This document shows positions 1 through 10,020 of a stretch of DNA of 64,000 nt, piece by piece. Origin of the DNA: Nocardioidaceae bacterium (GTDB taxonomy: Bacteria; Actinomycetota; Actinomycetes; Propionibacteriales; Nocardioidaceae); NCBI GenBank assembly GCA_030447585.1, contig JAUJOO010000004.1:110025-174024 (forward strand). Direction: 5' to 3'. Position 1 is the stretch's first letter; each line of letters opens with the position of its first letter. The translations under genes and the position numbers were made by a program. The notes beneath the pieces were generated by a model that was not told where the DNA came from, did no database searches, and saw only the letters and a program-made list of their open reading frames with translations.

Positions 1-53
1 CAGGCGAGCGTGATCGCCTGGCGCATTGCCAGGAGTTCGGCGTCGCTTGCCAT
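1..53 (-). CDS. ribD: RibD, riboflavin biosynthesis deaminase/reductase (N-terminus only)
   Basis: Only the first 17 or so codons lie in the window, reading leftward off its edge: MASDAELLAMRQAITLA. This matches the opening helix of the RibD deaminase domain (a Met/Leu-rich start followed by an Arg-x-Ala-x-x-Leu-Ala pattern). RibD is known to deaminate and then reduce the pyrimidine intermediate of riboflavin synthesis. The call rests mainly on context: an FMN riboswitch on the same strand ends about 140 nt upstream, which is the usual arrangement for rib operons. The start could also be the in-frame GTG one codon earlier (56). The rest of the protein cannot be assessed. Confidence 0.75.
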   Translation of the reverse strand, partial: MASDAELLAMRQAITLA

Positions 54-190
54 CACAGGCCCCTTCGTCAGCGCCGTGTCGCGCGACTCCAGGGTCTCCG
101 ACCACGGCGAGACACGGTCCAGGCACCTCGCCAGGCGCCGAAGCGCCCGACGAGCTCGCGCCGGTTGGCGTCGTCCGTACGTCGGCGTGC

Positions 191-310
191 ATCCTCCCAT
201 CCGGACTTTAACCGTCGGTCCCGGAGTTTCACCGGGTCAACCGACCACCCTGAGGTGGTCGGGTCGCGGACTGTCACCGCCGGTTCGGGATTTCACCGAC
301 CCCGGAGCAC
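191..310 (-). ncRNA. FMN riboswitch (RFN element)
   Basis: Read on the minus strand, the element opens near 310 with CTCCGGGGTCGGTGAAATCC, followed by the conserved AACCGGCGGTGA and AGTCC blocks. A variable helix follows (CGACCACC / GGTGGTCG). Then come CCGGTGAAACTCCGGGACCG and the closing ACGGTTAAAGTCCGGATGGG block. These are the hallmark segments of the FMN-sensing RFN aptamer. It lies about 140 nt upstream of ribD in the same orientation, so FMN binding presumably reduces rib expression. A possible -10 (CATACT on the minus strand, 337-342) lies just upstream. The rest of the 335-nt gap between ribD and rpe shows no gene. Whether control is by termination or by ribosome-binding-site masking was not determined. 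Confidence 0.95.
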
Positions 311-388
311 GCGAGCGTTGAACACTCGTGCCGACAAGTATGGCATCTGCTGCCCGGCATCGGGACTCGGCACGGTGTGCGGCTCGTC

Positions 389-1060
389 TCAGCGGCTCGT
401 GGGCTGCGCCTTCTCGGCGAGCGAGCGCAGGTGAGTGACGACGGCGTCGGGGTTGTCGGCTCCGAAGACGGCAGAGCCCGCCACGAACACGTCAGCGCCT
501 GCTTCTGCACAGCGCTCGATGGTGTCCGCGGAGATACCGCCGTCGAGCTGCAACCAGATGTCTGCACCGGTCTTGTCGAGCAACCGGCGGGTCCGGGCGA
601 TCTTCGACAGGCAAAACTCGAGGAAGCGCTGCCCTGCGAAGCCCGGCTCGACCGTCATGATCAGCACCATGTCGAGCTCGGCAAGCAGGTCCCCGTAGGG
701 CTCGATCGCTGTTGCGGGCTTGAGCGCCATCCCGGCCCGTGCCTGCTGGGCCCGGAGCTCACGAGCCAACCGCACCGGCGCACGACAAGCCTCCACGTGG
801 AAGGTGACGCTGCCGGCGCCAGCCTCGACGTAGGCAGGAGCCCACCGGTCGGGGTCCTCGATCATCAGATGGCAGTCCAACGGCTGCGACGCCACCTTCG
901 CCAGCGACTCGACCACCGGGACTCCGATGGTGAGGTTGGGCACGAAGTGGTTGTCCATCACGTCGACGTGGAGCCAGTCGGCGGAAGCGACGGACTCGGC
1001 CGCCGTCCGAAGGTCGGCGAAGTCCGCCGACAGGATGCTCGGCGAGATCTGGATGCCCAT
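389..1060 (-). CDS. rpe: Ribulose-phosphate 3-epimerase
   Basis: A 223-residue TIM-barrel enzyme of normal family length that interconverts ribulose-5-phosphate and xylulose-5-phosphate in the pentose phosphate pathway. Visible family signatures are PSILSADF near the N-terminus, [16 protein letters not shown] (metal-binding His/Asp and catalytic Asp region, about residues 31-46), [19 protein letters not shown], and LDGGI followed by [14 protein letters not shown], which forms the phosphate-binding end of the barrel. It starts at an ATG and lies 87 bp downstream of rsmB in the same direction. rpe between rsmB and rib genes is a common actinobacterial order, so this is the housekeeping copy. 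Confidence 0.97.
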   Translation of the reverse strand: MGIQISPSILSADFADLRTAAESVASADWLHVDVMDNHFVPNLTIGVPVVESLAKVASQPLDCHLMIEDPDRWAPAYVEAGAGSVTFHVEACRAPVRLARELRAQQARAGMALKPATAIEPYGDLLAELDMVLIMTVEPGFAGQRFLEFCLSKIARTRRLLDKTGADIWLQLDGGISADTIERCAEAGADVFVAGSAVFGADNPDAVVTHLRSLAEKAQPTSR

Positions 1061-1147
1061 CGGTCGAGCAGTCTAGTGCGCCTGACAAGGCGATCCGACG
1101 CTGACGCGTTCCTGACCACCTTCGAGTCGTTTCCTTACGCCGCGGAG

Positions 1148-2527
1148 TCAGCGGACGCGGCGCAGCACCGACACGAACATGGCGTCGGTCCCGTGCACGT
1201 GCGGCCACAGCTGCAGGTGGGGGCCGTCTCCGAGGTGGGGGACGTCCGGCAGCAGCGCGCGGGCATCCTCCTCCTCCACATCGGTGCGGGTGTGCAGCAC
1301 AGCGTCCACCACGCCACGCGTCTCGGCGGCAGCGGGTGTGCAGGTCACGTACGCGACGACGCCCCCCGGGCGGACGGCGTCGATGCCGGCGTCGACTAGC
1401 GACCGCTGCAGCGGCACCAGCGAGTCGAGATCACCGGTGGTGCGCCGCCACCTCGACTCCGGGCGACGACGCAAGGCCCCCAGCCCGCTGCACGGCGCGT
1501 CGACGATGACCCGGTCGAAGGACTTGGCCGGCCAGGCCGCCCGGGTGGAGTCGACGCAGACGACGGCGCCGGCTGCGGCGTACCCTCTGAGCGACGAACG
1601 GACCAGGCGAGCCCGGTGCTCCAGGCGCTCAGCCGCCACCAATGTCGCACCGTACTGTCGGGCGAGGCCGGTCAAGATCGCCGCCTTCCCGCCGGGTCCC
1701 GCGCACAGATCGAGCCAGCGAACGTCTCGGCCGGGCACCGCCGCGTGCATGAAGGCGAGTGCGGCAAGCTGTGACCCCTCGTCCTGAACGCCGGCCCGGC
1801 CCTCACGTACCGCCGCCAGCGCGCCGGGATCGCCTCCGCCGATCACCGCCGCGTACGGCGACCACCGGCCCGCGGTTACCACGTCGGCAGGCAACTCGGG
1901 CAGGTCGGCGAGGCCCGGACGCAGTGCCAGGGTGACCGCAGCCGGGTCGTTGTCTGCGGCCAGCAGGCTCTCGAGCTCCGCACCCTGCCCCACGAGGCGG
2001 GCAAACTCCTCCACCACCCATCGGGGATGGGAGAACCTGACCGCGAGATGGCCGAGCAGGTCAGTCTCGCGCGACGGCGCGCACTCATCCACCCACGCCT
2101 CGAAGGTCCGCCGCCCGACCGCGCGCAACACCGCATTCGTGAGCCGGACGGGGCGCTCCCCCACGACGGCGCGGACGAGCTCCACCGTCGTTCCCACCGC
2201 CGCATGTGACGGGACCCTCATCGCCAGCAGCTGGTGCGTCCCCATCCGCAGCGCGATCGCGACCTCCACCTGGAGCTCGACGACTCCACCCTTCACACAC
2301 GACTCGAGGACAGCGTCGTAGGCGCCCTGCATCCGTGCGGTCCCGGCCGCCAGCTCGGTGGCGAAGGCGGCGTCGCGTCCGCAGAGCCCACGCTCGCTGC
2401 GAAGCCGAGCCAGCGCCAAATTGAGGTAGGCGTCCTCCTGCGCGACGCGTCGCAGCGCGTCGTACGCCACCTGCCGCGCCGCGTCGACCTTGGTCCGGGT
2501 GCGCGCGCGTCGCGGCTCGACGCTCAC
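1148..2527 (-). CDS. rsmB: 16S rRNA m5C967 methyltransferase RsmB
   Basis: A 459-residue two-domain protein. The first 150 or so residues are a NusB-like RNA-binding domain, and the rest is a Rossmann-fold methyltransferase. Motifs seen are LCAGPGGKA (SAM-binding motif I), [20 protein letters not shown] (motif IV with the first active-site Cys) and YVTCTP (motif VI with the nucleophilic Cys). The family methylates C967 of 16S rRNA in the cytoplasm. Its start overlaps the fmt stop by 4 bp (ATGA or GTGA type), which suggests translational coupling in an fmt-rsmB-rpe run. Length and both catalytic cysteines are intact. Confidence 0.95.
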   Translation of the reverse strand: MSVEPRRARTRTKVDAARQVAYDALRRVAQEDAYLNLALARLRSERGLCGRDAAFATELAAGTARMQGAYDAVLESCVKGGVVELQVEVAIALRMGTHQLLAMRVPSHAAVGTTVELVRAVVGERPVRLTNAVLRAVGRRTFEAWVDECAPSRETDLLGHLAVRFSHPRWVVEEFARLVGQGAELESLLAADNDPAAVTLALRPGLADLPELPADVVTAGRWSPYAAVIGGGDPGALAAVREGRAGVQDEGSQLAALAFMHAAVPGRDVRWLDLCAGPGGKAAILTGLARQYGATLVAAERLEHRARLVRSSLRGYAAAGAVVCVDSTRAAWPAKSFDRVIVDAPCSGLGALRRRPESRWRRTTGDLDSLVPLQRSLVDAGIDAVRPGGVVAYVTCTPAAAETRGVVDAVLHTRTDVEEEDARALLPDVPHLGDGPHLQLWPHVHGTDAMFVSVLRRVR

Positions 2528-3453
2528 CGGGTGCCGAAGCGTGTGGTCTCGGTACGCCGTCCGCGCGCCCAGTCAGCGGCCCGCATCCACGGCTTGCCGG
2601 GTGCCTGGACCATGTCGAGCTCGACCGCGTGGGTGCCGGTCCCGACAAGGACGGCATTCTTCTCCACGGCCACCTCGCCAGCAGCCAGCCCGTCGACGTC
2701 GGGACGCACACCCACCGGTCCCAGCTTGACGCGCTGCCGGCCCACGGTCGTCCACGCGCCCGGTGCGGGCGTGCAGCCGCGGATGTGGCGGTCGATGCCG
2801 TCGGCCGCGTCGGTCCAGGTCACCTGGGCGTCCTCAACCTTCACCTTCGGGGCGAGTGAGACGCCCTCGACCGGCTGAGGCTGCGCCTCGAGAGCACCGT
2901 CCTCGATGCCGTCGAGCGTGCGGACCAGCAGCTGGGCACCGTGCTCGGCCAGCCTCGCGAGCAGGCTCCCAGCGGTGTCTTCGGGTCGGACCGTCTCGGT
3001 GAGGAGCCCGTAGATCGGGCCCGCGTCGAGCTGCTCGACCAGCCGGAATGTCGTCGCTCCGGTCACTTCGTCCCCCGCCATGAGCGCCCGCTGCACCGGA
3101 GCCGCGCCTCGCCAGGCCGGCAGGACCGAGAAGTGCAGGTTGACCCAGCCCTTCGGCGGTATGTCGAGCGCGGGCGGTGGCAGCAGGCCGCCATAGGCCA
3201 CCACGGGGCAGCAGTCGGGAGCGAGCTGCGACAACCGGGCGAGGAACGCGGGTTCGGAGGGCCGCCGCGGCTTGAGTACCTTAATGCCCACGCCTGCGGC
3301 AACCTGCGCCACGGGTGAGGCAGCGACGCTCCGTCCACGCCCACTGGGCGCGTCGGGCCTCGTCACCACAGCGACCAGCTCGTGTCTGCTGCCGAGGATC
3401 GCGGTGAGGGATGGCACCGCCGCCTGCGGCGTGCCGGCGAACACCAGGCGCAC
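2524..3453 (-). CDS. fmt: Methionyl-tRNA formyltransferase
   Basis: A 309-residue enzyme that formylates Met-tRNAfMet using 10-formyl-THF to make the initiator tRNA. The N-terminal formyltransferase domain opens [16 protein letters not shown]. It contains the catalytic His in [17 protein letters not shown] and the catalytic Asp in [10 protein letters not shown] (about residues 142-146). The C-terminal tRNA-binding domain contains the [10 protein letters not shown] and [11 protein letters not shown] blocks. The start is GTG. It lies 16 bp downstream of def, the enzyme that later removes the formyl group, so the pair is probably co-expressed. Confidence 0.97.
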   Translation of the reverse strand: MRLVFAGTPQAAVPSLTAILGSRHELVAVVTRPDAPSGRGRSVAASPVAQVAAGVGIKVLKPRRPSEPAFLARLSQLAPDCCPVVAYGGLLPPPALDIPPKGWVNLHFSVLPAWRGAAPVQRALMAGDEVTGATTFRLVEQLDAGPIYGLLTETVRPEDTAGSLLARLAEHGAQLLVRTLDGIEDGALEAQPQPVEGVSLAPKVKVEDAQVTWTDAADGIDRHIRGCTPAPGAWTTVGRQRVKLGPVGVRPDVDGLAAGEVAVEKNAVLVGTGTHAVELDMVQAPGKPWMRAADWARGRRTETTRFGTR

Positions 3454-3469
3454 TACGGTGCGCCCGCCA

Positions 3470-4012
3470 TCACATACCCCGACCGAACAGGGCGTGCGGT
3501 GACTGCTTGACGACCGGCGGCGCGTCGTCCCACTCCGCCTCGCGAATCACCTTCATGGCGAGCTTGCGCGTAGCGGGGTCGAGGCGGTCCACGAACAGCA
3601 CCCCGTCCAGGTGGTCGGTCTCGTGCTGCAGGCAGCGGGCCAACGTCTCGGTCCCCTCGACGACCACCGGCTCGCCGTACATGTCGAACCCACGTGCCAC
3701 CACGCCGTACGCCCGCGTGCAGTCGAACGTCAGACCGGGGATGGACAGGCACCCCTCCTCGCCGTACTGCGTCTCGTCGCTCAGCGACAGCTCGGGGTTG
3801 ACGAGGTGCCCGACGACGTCATCGACGTGGTAGGTGAACACCCGCAGGCCGACGCCGATCTGCGGGGCCGCGAGCCCAGCACCCGGGGCGGCGAGCATCG
3901 TGTCGGTGAGGTCGCGGACGAGGGTCCGGATCTGCTTGTCGAAGTCGACCACTGGGCTGGCGACGCTGCGCAGGATCGGGTCGCCGAACAGCCGGATGTC
4001 GCGCACGGACAT
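3470..4012 (-). CDS. def: Peptide deformylase
   Basis: A 180-residue metalloprotease that removes the formyl group from nascent proteins. All three family motifs are present: [11 protein letters not shown] (motif 1), EEGCLSIPG (motif 2, metal-ligand Cys) and QHETDHLDG (motif 3, HExxH with catalytic Glu). I chose the ATG at 4012, giving [16 protein letters not shown]. This is the usual first strand, and GGAG stands 6-7 nt upstream. A TTG at 4066 would add 18 residues that do not look like the family and would overlap priA. It is followed at 16 bp by fmt. Confidence 0.96.
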   Translation of the reverse strand: MSVRDIRLFGDPILRSVASPVVDFDKQIRTLVRDLTDTMLAAPGAGLAAPQIGVGLRVFTYHVDDVVGHLVNPELSLSDETQYGEEGCLSIPGLTFDCTRAYGVVARGFDMYGEPVVVEGTETLARCLQHETDHLDGVLFVDRLDPATRKLAMKVIREAEWDDAPPVVKQSPHALFGRGM

Positions 4013-4062
4013 GGGCAGGCTCCAGGGGCTCTGGGGGGAGGGCCCGTCCAGTCTAGTGACGC

Positions 4063-6093
4063 TCAACCGAGGTCGGGTGGGTCCACCTGCACCCGCACCG
4101 GGGCCTGCTTGCGGCTGCTGCGACCCGCCTGCAGCTGCTGCAGGGCACGGGACAGCGCAGCGCCGCGTTCGCGCGTCGTTCGTACGACGACCCGCGCCAG
4201 TGCCTGCTGTCTCTCGGACACGTCCGCGGGCCCCAGCACCTCGACGTAGCGGGGCAGGGCGAGGGCGGTCAGCGCCTCGGTCAGGGTCTCCGGAGCAGCG
4301 GCGACAGTGGCGAGCCTGGCAGCCGGCGTCAGTCGGGCAGCTGCTCGGTCGGCAAGCTCGCGGTCGGCGAAACCCGCTGGATCCCAGCGCACCAGCGACT
4401 GCAGTGCCGGTGAGGTGGGGTCCCCCACCGCGACGACGCGGCCTCCCTCGGCCGCGGGGCGCACCAGCGCTGCGACGGTGAACCAGCGTCTCAGCGCCTC
4501 CTCGCCTGCGCGGTAGCCCGGCCGGGTCAGCGTCAGCCAGGTGTCGAGCAGCACTGCGGCGGCGTAGCCACCGGCGACCCGAGGCTCGGCTCCTGGCGTT
4601 GCCACCACCAGCACCCGCCGGGGGTCGACCTCATCGAGGACATGAGCGCCGCCGGACGACACGACCGGGGTGTGCGGGAATGACCGCCCCCACTCCTCCG
4701 CGGTGCGAAGCGCCCCGACCACGGGGGCACGCAGCCTGTCAGCGCGACAGTGCGGGCAGGCCCAGGACTCGGCTCTGCCGGCGCACCAGCGGCACTGCGG
4801 CGGCTGTGTCGCTGACGTCCGAGCCAGCGGGCCGGCGCAGCGTTCGCATCGGGCCGCACGCCGGCAGGCGGAGCATGCCAGCGCCGGCTGGTAGCCGTAG
4901 CGGGGCGAGTGGACAAGCACCGGCCCGGCGCCGAGCGCCGCGCGGACCACCTCGAAGACCCGACGCGGCATCCGGGCCGCGGGCACCGGCTCACGCTCGA
5001 GCTCGGAGTCGCTCTCGCCTGCGACGTGCACCTGCGGCGCTCGGTCGCGGACGACGGCGCGCGGCGCGCTGAGAGCGGCGGCCCAGCCGGACACGACCAG
5101 CGCCTGAGCCTCGACCGACCTCGCCACGGCGCCGAACAAGGTGGCCGCTCCCTCATGGTGCGCACGCAGCAGGAGCACCTCACGGGCGTGCGGGTACGGC
5201 GCCCGGGGTTCGGCGTACTGGTCGTCACCGTCGTCCCACATCGCGACGAGCCCGAGGTCGTGGACGGGAGCGAAGGCGGCGGCCCGGGTGCCGACGACGA
5301 TGCAGACGCGGCCACGCGAGACGGCCAGGAAGCTTCGGTAACGCGCTGCCGGCCCCAGGTCCGCGGTGAGGGTGACGTGTCGCCCTGGGCCTAGCAGCTC
5401 GGTGAGTGCCCGGTCGAGCCTGCTGACGTCGCGGGCGTCCGGCACGCAGAGCAGACTCCCGCGACCCGCAGCTGCTGTGGCCGCCGCCGCCTCGGCGAAC
5501 CGCGCTGGCCAGGCCTCCGAAGGTAGGGCGGTCCAGACCGCCCGAGGTGCACTACCGCTGAGCAGGCGCGTCACGAACGCGCCCCCACCGTCGTACGCCG
5601 CCCACGGCTCCATCAGCCGGTCAAGTCCCGGCACGAGCACAGCCGCCCGCTCAGGGGGTGCTTCATCCTCCACCCGCGCGTGCCGTGGAGGTACCGCGAG
5701 CCGCAGCACGTCGGCCACCGTACCGGCATACCGGTCGGCCACCAGCCGGGCGAGCCCGCGGACCGCGGGCGCGAGCACCGGCTCTGCCGACACCACCGTC
5801 CGCAGCGGCGACAGTCGCCCGGGGTGGTCGGACTCGTCTCGCCGTTCGACGAGGAAGCCGGCGACGTCGCGACCCGCGAACCGTACTTTGACGCGGCAGC
5901 CCGGCTGCGCCTCCTCATGCAGGCGCGCGGGGACGCTGTAGTCGAACGGCCGGTCGAGGTGGGCGAGCGGGAGGTCCACGAGCACCGTGGCGACCGGTCG
6001 GTCGGGGGCCGGTCCATCGACGGGGGTCGGACGCCGACGACGAACTGCGCTCTTGAGGAGCGTGAGCTGCTCGGGGGCGGGCGTCGAGGTCAC
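4063..6093 (-). CDS. priA: PriA-like primosomal protein N' (helicase motifs degenerate)
   Basis: A 676-residue protein of the PriA family, which acts in replication restart. The N-terminal DNA-binding region includes VLVDLPLAHLDRPFDYSVP. Four CxxC pairs of the zinc-binding insert are clear in the C-terminal half (CSACRRAARCERC, then CRWC and CPHC). It departs from E. coli PriA in two ways: no Walker A (GxGKT/S) can be found, and the DEEH box is replaced by WDDGDDQY. Mycobacterial and other actinobacterial PriA proteins are also known to lack working helicase motifs, so this is a lineage trait rather than damage. The protein may keep a loading or binding role without unwinding. It ends just before def. 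Confidence 0.9.
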   Translation of the reverse strand: MTSTPAPEQLTLLKSAVRRRRPTPVDGPAPDRPVATVLVDLPLAHLDRPFDYSVPARLHEEAQPGCRVKVRFAGRDVAGFLVERRDESDHPGRLSPLRTVVSAEPVLAPAVRGLARLVADRYAGTVADVLRLAVPPRHARVEDEAPPERAAVLVPGLDRLMEPWAAYDGGGAFVTRLLSGSAPRAVWTALPSEAWPARFAEAAAATAAAGRGSLLCVPDARDVSRLDRALTELLGPGRHVTLTADLGPAARYRSFLAVSRGRVCIVVGTRAAAFAPVHDLGLVAMWDDGDDQYAEPRAPYPHAREVLLLRAHHEGAATLFGAVARSVEAQALVVSGWAAALSAPRAVVRDRAPQVHVAGESDSELEREPVPAARMPRRVFEVVRAALGAGPVLVHSPRYGYQPALACSACRRAARCERCAGPLARTSATQPPQCRWCAGRAESWACPHCRADRLRAPVVGALRTAEEWGRSFPHTPVVSSGGAHVLDEVDPRRVLVVATPGAEPRVAGGYAAAVLLDTWLTLTRPGYRAGEEALRRWFTVAALVRPAAEGGRVVAVGDPTSPALQSLVRWDPAGFADRELADRAAARLTPAARLATVAAAPETLTEALTALALPRYVEVLGPADVSERQQALARVVVRTTRERGAALSRALQQLQAGRSSRKQAPVRVQVDPPDLG

Positions 6094-6149
6094 GCCGACT
6101 GTCTACCAGCAGCTTCCGACGTCACCCGGCGGCTCCGTTTCGCGACGGC

Positions 6150-7343
6150 TCAGATTCCGGCTGCTGCCTTGAGGGCGGTGGTGCGGTCGGTGCGCTCCCA
6201 GGTGAACTCCGGCAGCTCCCGGCCGAAGTGTCCGTACGCGGCGGTGAGGGCGTAGATGGGGCGCAGGAGGTCGAGGTCGCGGATGATGGCGGCGGGGCGC
6301 AGGTCGAAGACCTCGAGCACTGCCTCGCGGATGACGTCGACGTCGGCGTTCTCGGTGCCGAAGCAGTCGATGTAGAAACCCACCGGATGCGCCTTTCCGA
6401 TGGCATAGGCGACCTGGACCTCGCACCGCCTGGCCAGGCCGGCTGCGACGACGTTCTTGGCGACCCAGCGCATGGCGTACGCACCGGACCGGTCCACCTT
6501 GGAGGGATCCTTGCCACTGAAGGCACCACCGCCGTGGCGGGCCATGCCCCCGTAGGTGTCGATGATGATCTTGCGGCCGGTGAGGCCGGCATCTCCCATC
6601 GGCCCACCGATCACGAAGCGACCGGTCGGGTTGACCAGGAGATGGTAGTCGCTGATGTCGATGTCGAACTGGCCGAGCACCTCGTCGACGACATGCTTTT
6701 TGATGTCAGGGGTCAGCATCGCGCCGACGTCGATGTCACCGGCGTGCTGGCTCGACACGACCACGGTGTCCACCCGCGTCGGGCGGTCGCCGTCGTACTC
6801 GATGGTGACCTGCGTCTTGCCGTCCGGACGCAGGTAGGGCATCGTGGCGTCCTTGCGGACCTGGGTGAGCCGTTCGGCCAGCCGGTGGGCGATCATGATC
6901 GGCAGCGGCATCAGCTCGGGAGTCTCGTCGCAGGCGTAGCCGAACATCAGCCCTTGGTCGCCTGCACCCTGCTGGTCGAGCGGGTCGTGGGAGTGTTCGA
7001 GACGCTCCTCGTAGGCGTCGTCGACACCGCGGGCGATGTCTTGCGACTGGGCACCGATGGCTACCTGGACGCCGCACGACCGACCGTCGAACCCCTTCCG
7101 TGAGGAGTCGTAGCCGATCTCCAGGACGCGCTCGCGGACGATGTCGGCGATGGGAGCGTAGGCGTCTGTCGTCACCTCGCCCACGACGACGACGAGCCCC
7201 GTGGTCAGCACGGTCTCGACGGCAACGCGGCTCGTGGGGTCGTCTGCGAGGAGAGCGTCGAGGATCGAGTCGCTGATCTGGTCAGCGATCTTGTCGGGAT
7301 GTCCTTCGGTGACGGACTCAGACGTGAACAGACGACCTGTCAA
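6150..7343 (-). CDS. metK: S-adenosylmethionine synthetase
   Basis: A 397-residue enzyme that makes SAM from methionine and ATP. Motifs include [20 protein letters not shown] at the N-terminus (ATP and metal site), [15 protein letters not shown] (family signature 1) and [19 protein letters not shown] (signature 2 and P-loop). The start is a TTG at 7343, giving M-T-G-R-L-F, with GAGGAG about 7 nt upstream. A longer frame to 7397 would run through this ribosome-binding site and adds non-family residues. It lies between coaBC and priA on the same strand. No SAM riboswitch motif was seen upstream. Confidence 0.96.
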   Translation of the reverse strand: MTGRLFTSESVTEGHPDKIADQISDSILDALLADDPTSRVAVETVLTTGLVVVVGEVTTDAYAPIADIVRERVLEIGYDSSRKGFDGRSCGVQVAIGAQSQDIARGVDDAYEERLEHSHDPLDQQGAGDQGLMFGYACDETPELMPLPIMIAHRLAERLTQVRKDATMPYLRPDGKTQVTIEYDGDRPTRVDTVVVSSQHAGDIDVGAMLTPDIKKHVVDEVLGQFDIDISDYHLLVNPTGRFVIGGPMGDAGLTGRKIIIDTYGGMARHGGGAFSGKDPSKVDRSGAYAMRWVAKNVVAAGLARRCEVQVAYAIGKAHPVGFYIDCFGTENADVDVIREAVLEVFDLRPAAIIRDLDLLRPIYALTAAYGHFGRELPEFTWERTDRTTALKAAAGI

Positions 7344-7383
7344 GGCGGGTCTCCTCAGATGGGGGCGTTGGGCTGCGGCCAGC

Positions 7384-8658
7384 CTAGCGGCAGGCACCCG
7401 CCGAACCTGGCGTTGTTTCGCCCTCGGTTGTGGACCACCGCGTCGACACCTGGTCCCACACGGCGTGCGCGAGGTCTGTCTTCGAGCCCCGCGGCAGGCT
7501 CGTCTCCCCGCCCTCGGCCGACAGGATCACTGCCTGGTTGTCGTCGGCACCGAAGACCCCTCCCCCGGAGACGTCGTTGACGACGAGCAGGTCACACCGT
7601 TTGCGGCGGAGCTTGGCGCGTGCGTGCGCGAGGACGCCTGCCTGGACGTCCCCTGTCTCCGCGGCGAAGCCGACCAGCACTGGAATCCACGAGTCGCCAC
7701 GCTGGCGCACCAGGGCGGCGAGGACGTCCGGGGTCTCGACCAGCTCGATCGTGGGCGCGGTGCCGTCGGCGCGTTTCTTGATCTTGTGGTCGGTCCTGAC
7801 CGCCGGCTTGAAGTCAGCGGGCGCTGCGGCCATCACGACCGCGTCGGCGTCGCGGGCCACGTCGAGGACGGCAGCGTGGAGCTCATCGGTGGATGTCACC
7901 GGCACGACCTTGACTCCGGCGGGCTCTGGAAGCGACACGTTGGCGGCGACCAGGACGACGTCGGCGCCCCGGGCAGCCGCGGTCGCTGCAAGTGCGTAGC
8001 CCTGCTTGCCCGACGAGCTGTTGCCGAGGAAACGCACAGGGTCGAGCGGTTCCCTGGTGCCGCCCGCCGAGACCACCACGCGCCGACCGGCGAGGTCGTT
8101 CGCGGCGGTTTCACCGCGGCGTAGCACCTCGCGGCAGTAGGCGAAGATCTCGGCAGGCTCCGGCAGCCTGCCGAGCCCGGTGTCGGCGCCGGTCAGCCGC
8201 CCGTGAGCAGGAGGTATGACGAACACGCCACGGCTGCGCAGCGTCTCGACGTTGGCCTGCGTGGCCGGGTGCTGCCACATCTCGGTGTGCATGGCCGGCG
8301 CGAGGACGACCGGGCAACGCGCGGTCAGCAGCGTCGCGGTGAGCAGGTCGTCGGCGAGCCCGTGCGCGGCTTTGGCGACCACGTTGGCGGTTGCGGGGGC
8401 GACGACCACGATGTCGGCCTGCTTGCCGACCGCGACATGGGCCACCGACGCCACGTCGTCGAAGACGGAGCTCGACACGGGTTTCCCCGACAACGCCTCC
8501 CAGGTGGCGGTACCGACGAAACGAAGCGCCGCCTCGGTGGGGATGACCGTCACGTCGTCACCGGACTCGGTGAAGCGGCGTACCAGCTCGCAGGCCTTGT
8601 AGGCGGCGATGCCACCGCTCACCCCGAGGACGACGCGCGTCGCGGAGCTACCCGACAT
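7384..8658 (-). CDS. coaBC: Bifunctional phosphopantothenoylcysteine decarboxylase/synthetase
   Basis: A 424-residue fusion of two coenzyme A biosynthesis steps. The flavoprotein decarboxylase half (CoaC) opens with [20 protein letters not shown]. It carries [20 protein letters not shown] and APAMHTEMW (the PAMN-like active-site motif). The synthetase half (CoaB, from about residue 190) has [39 protein letters not shown] and the lysine-rich KIKKR CTP-binding segment. In the CoaC half, where many proteobacterial proteins have an active-site Cys before the GRM motif, this one reads [11 protein letters not shown]. It follows rpoZ and precedes metK, a common actinobacterial order. Confidence 0.95.
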   Translation of the reverse strand: MSGSSATRVVLGVSGGIAAYKACELVRRFTESGDDVTVIPTEAALRFVGTATWEALSGKPVSSSVFDDVASVAHVAVGKQADIVVVAPATANVVAKAAHGLADDLLTATLLTARCPVVLAPAMHTEMWQHPATQANVETLRSRGVFVIPPAHGRLTGADTGLGRLPEPAEIFAYCREVLRRGETAANDLAGRRVVVSAGGTREPLDPVRFLGNSSSGKQGYALAATAAARGADVVLVAANVSLPEPAGVKVVPVTSTDELHAAVLDVARDADAVVMAAAPADFKPAVRTDHKIKKRADGTAPTIELVETPDVLAALVRQRGDSWIPVLVGFAAETGDVQAGVLAHARAKLRRKRCDLLVVNDVSGGGVFGADDNQAVILSAEGGETSLPRGSKTDLAHAVWDQVSTRWSTTEGETTPGSAGACR

Positions 8659-8680
8659 GAGTCATCTCACCTCGAGCGCT

Positions 8681-8962
8681 CTAGGAGCTGAGGTCTTCTT
8701 CCGGCTCGATGTCCTCGCAGGTGAGGAGGTCGGCGTTGATCTCACGCAGCGCGATCGACAGCGGCTTCTCCTGCACGTGGGTGTCGACGAGCGGGCCGAC
8801 GTACTCGAGCAGGCCCTCACCCAGCTGGGAGTAGTAGGCGTTGATCTGGCGCGCGCGCTTGGCGGAGTACAGCACGAGCTTGTACTTGGAGTCGGTCTTC
8901 TCGAGCAGGGAGTCGATGGGGGGGTTGGTGATCCCCTCGGCGACGGGCAGGGAGCCTGACAC
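8681..8962 (-). CDS. rpoZ: RNA polymerase omega subunit
   Basis: A 93-residue small subunit that helps assemble RNA polymerase by binding beta-prime. The core motif is clear: [20 protein letters not shown] followed by [15 protein letters not shown], then [10 protein letters not shown] near the C-terminus and an acidic tail. It starts at a GTG (8962). The gmk-rpoZ-coaBC-metK order is conserved in actinobacteria. Confidence 0.97.
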   Translation of the reverse strand: MSGSLPVAEGITNPPIDSLLEKTDSKYKLVLYSAKRARQINAYYSQLGEGLLEYVGPLVDTHVQEKPLSIALREINADLLTCEDIEPEEDLSS

Positions 8963-9009
8963 GCAGATGCCTCATTCAAAGGTTGGGACGGATCACGTCG
9001 TGACCCGGG

Positions 9010-9621
9010 CTAGGTCAAGTCGCGTTCGGACGCGGCCGAACTCATCAATGTTACCAACTGGGCGGCTGCGGCGGAAACTTCGGTGTTGACGACGGTCTCG
9101 TCGAACTCTTGTTCGGCGGCCATCTCGACGACTGCGGTCTCCAGCCGCCTGACTCTTTCCTCCTCCGTCTCGGTTCCTCGCTCGTCCAGGCGGCGGACCA
9201 GCTCTTCCCAGGAGGGCGGGGCCAAGAACACGAAGAGCGCCTCGGGCATCGACTCCTTGACCTGCCTGGCGCCTTGCAGGTCGATCTCCAGCAGCGCGGG
9301 TCGGCCTTCTCGCAGCGCCTTTTCGACCGGCTCTCTCGGTGTGCCGTACCGCGCCGAGCCGTGAACCACTGCCCACTCCAGCAGCTCGTCGGCGGCGATC
9401 AGCTGGTCGAACCGGGCGTCGTCGACGAACCGGTAGTGCACGCCGTCTGTCTCCCCCGGCCTTGGTGGTCGCGTCGTCACCGAGACAGAGATCCACACCT
9501 CGGGACAGGTGTCGCGGATGTACGCCGAGACGGTTCCCTTGCCGACCGCTGTCGGACCCGCGAGCACAGTCAACCGGCTGCGGCCTGAGGACAGGGCCTG
9601 CTCAGCGCTGTTCAAACTCAC
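9010..9621 (-). CDS. gmk: Guanylate kinase
   Basis: A kinase of about 203 residues that converts GMP to GDP with ATP. The P-loop [11 protein letters not shown] is near residue 20. [20 protein letters not shown] is the GMP-binding signature, and [10 protein letters not shown] is the following conserved strand. The start is uncertain. The GTG at 9621 (residues V-S-L-N-S-A-E-Q) overlaps the mihF stop by 20 bp. An ATG at 9651 would add ten basic residues and overlap mihF by 50 bp. Neither has a strong ribosome-binding site. Confidence 0.94.
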   Translation of the reverse strand: MSLNSAEQALSSGRSRLTVLAGPTAVGKGTVSAYIRDTCPEVWISVSVTTRPPRPGETDGVHYRFVDDARFDQLIAADELLEWAVVHGSARYGTPREPVEKALREGRPALLEIDLQGARQVKESMPEALFVFLAPPSWEELVRRLDERGTETEEERVRRLETAVVEMAAEQEFDETVVNTEVSAAAAQLVTLMSSAASERDLT

Positions 9622-9919
9622 GCTCGAGCGCAGCCGCCTGGTTCGTGCCAAGGCCTCCCACCCGCCGAGACTCCGAGATGTGCAGCCGCTGCATCAGCGT
9701 CTTCGCCCTGACTTTGCCTACGCCTGGCATCGCCTGGAGGAGGTCAAGCACCTTCATCTTGGCAACGGCCTCGTTCGTCCGACCACTCTCGAGCACCTCG
9801 GCCAGCGAGGTCCCTGAGTGCTTCAGCCGGTTCTTCACCTCGGCACGCTCCCGGCGTACGCGGGCCGCCTTTTCCAGCGCCGCTCGGCGCTGCTCGGCGG
9901 TCAGCTCAGGCACAGCCAC
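9602..9919 (-). CDS. mihF: Integration host factor, actinobacterial type (mIHF)
   Basis: A 105-residue basic DNA-bending protein confined to actinobacteria and unrelated to proteobacterial IHF. The long N-terminal helix ([20 protein letters not shown]) is followed by the helix-two-turn-helix core with [13 protein letters not shown] and the signature [15 protein letters not shown]. The family acts in nucleoid organisation and phage integration. It starts at GTG with GAGG 7 nt upstream and overlaps gmk. In most actinobacteria pyrF lies directly upstream of mihF; here about 5 kb of other genes separate them. Confidence 0.95.
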   Translation of the reverse strand: MAVPELTAEQRRAALEKAARVRRERAEVKNRLKHSGTSLAEVLESGRTNEAVAKMKVLDLLQAMPGVGKVRAKTLMQRLHISESRRVGGLGTNQAAALEREFEQR

Positions 9920-10020
9920 AGCCCAACCTCACTTCCAGGGACAACGAGCGACCCTAGCGTCGTGGCGGTGCTCAGGGGAAGGGACTCCGGGGAGCCGCTG
10001 CCCAGTGGCGGCGAACGGTC

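Noticed and set aside
6022-7400. SAM riboswitch before metK
   Set aside because: No SAM-I or SAM-II aptamer segments are visible; metK starts close behind coaBC.
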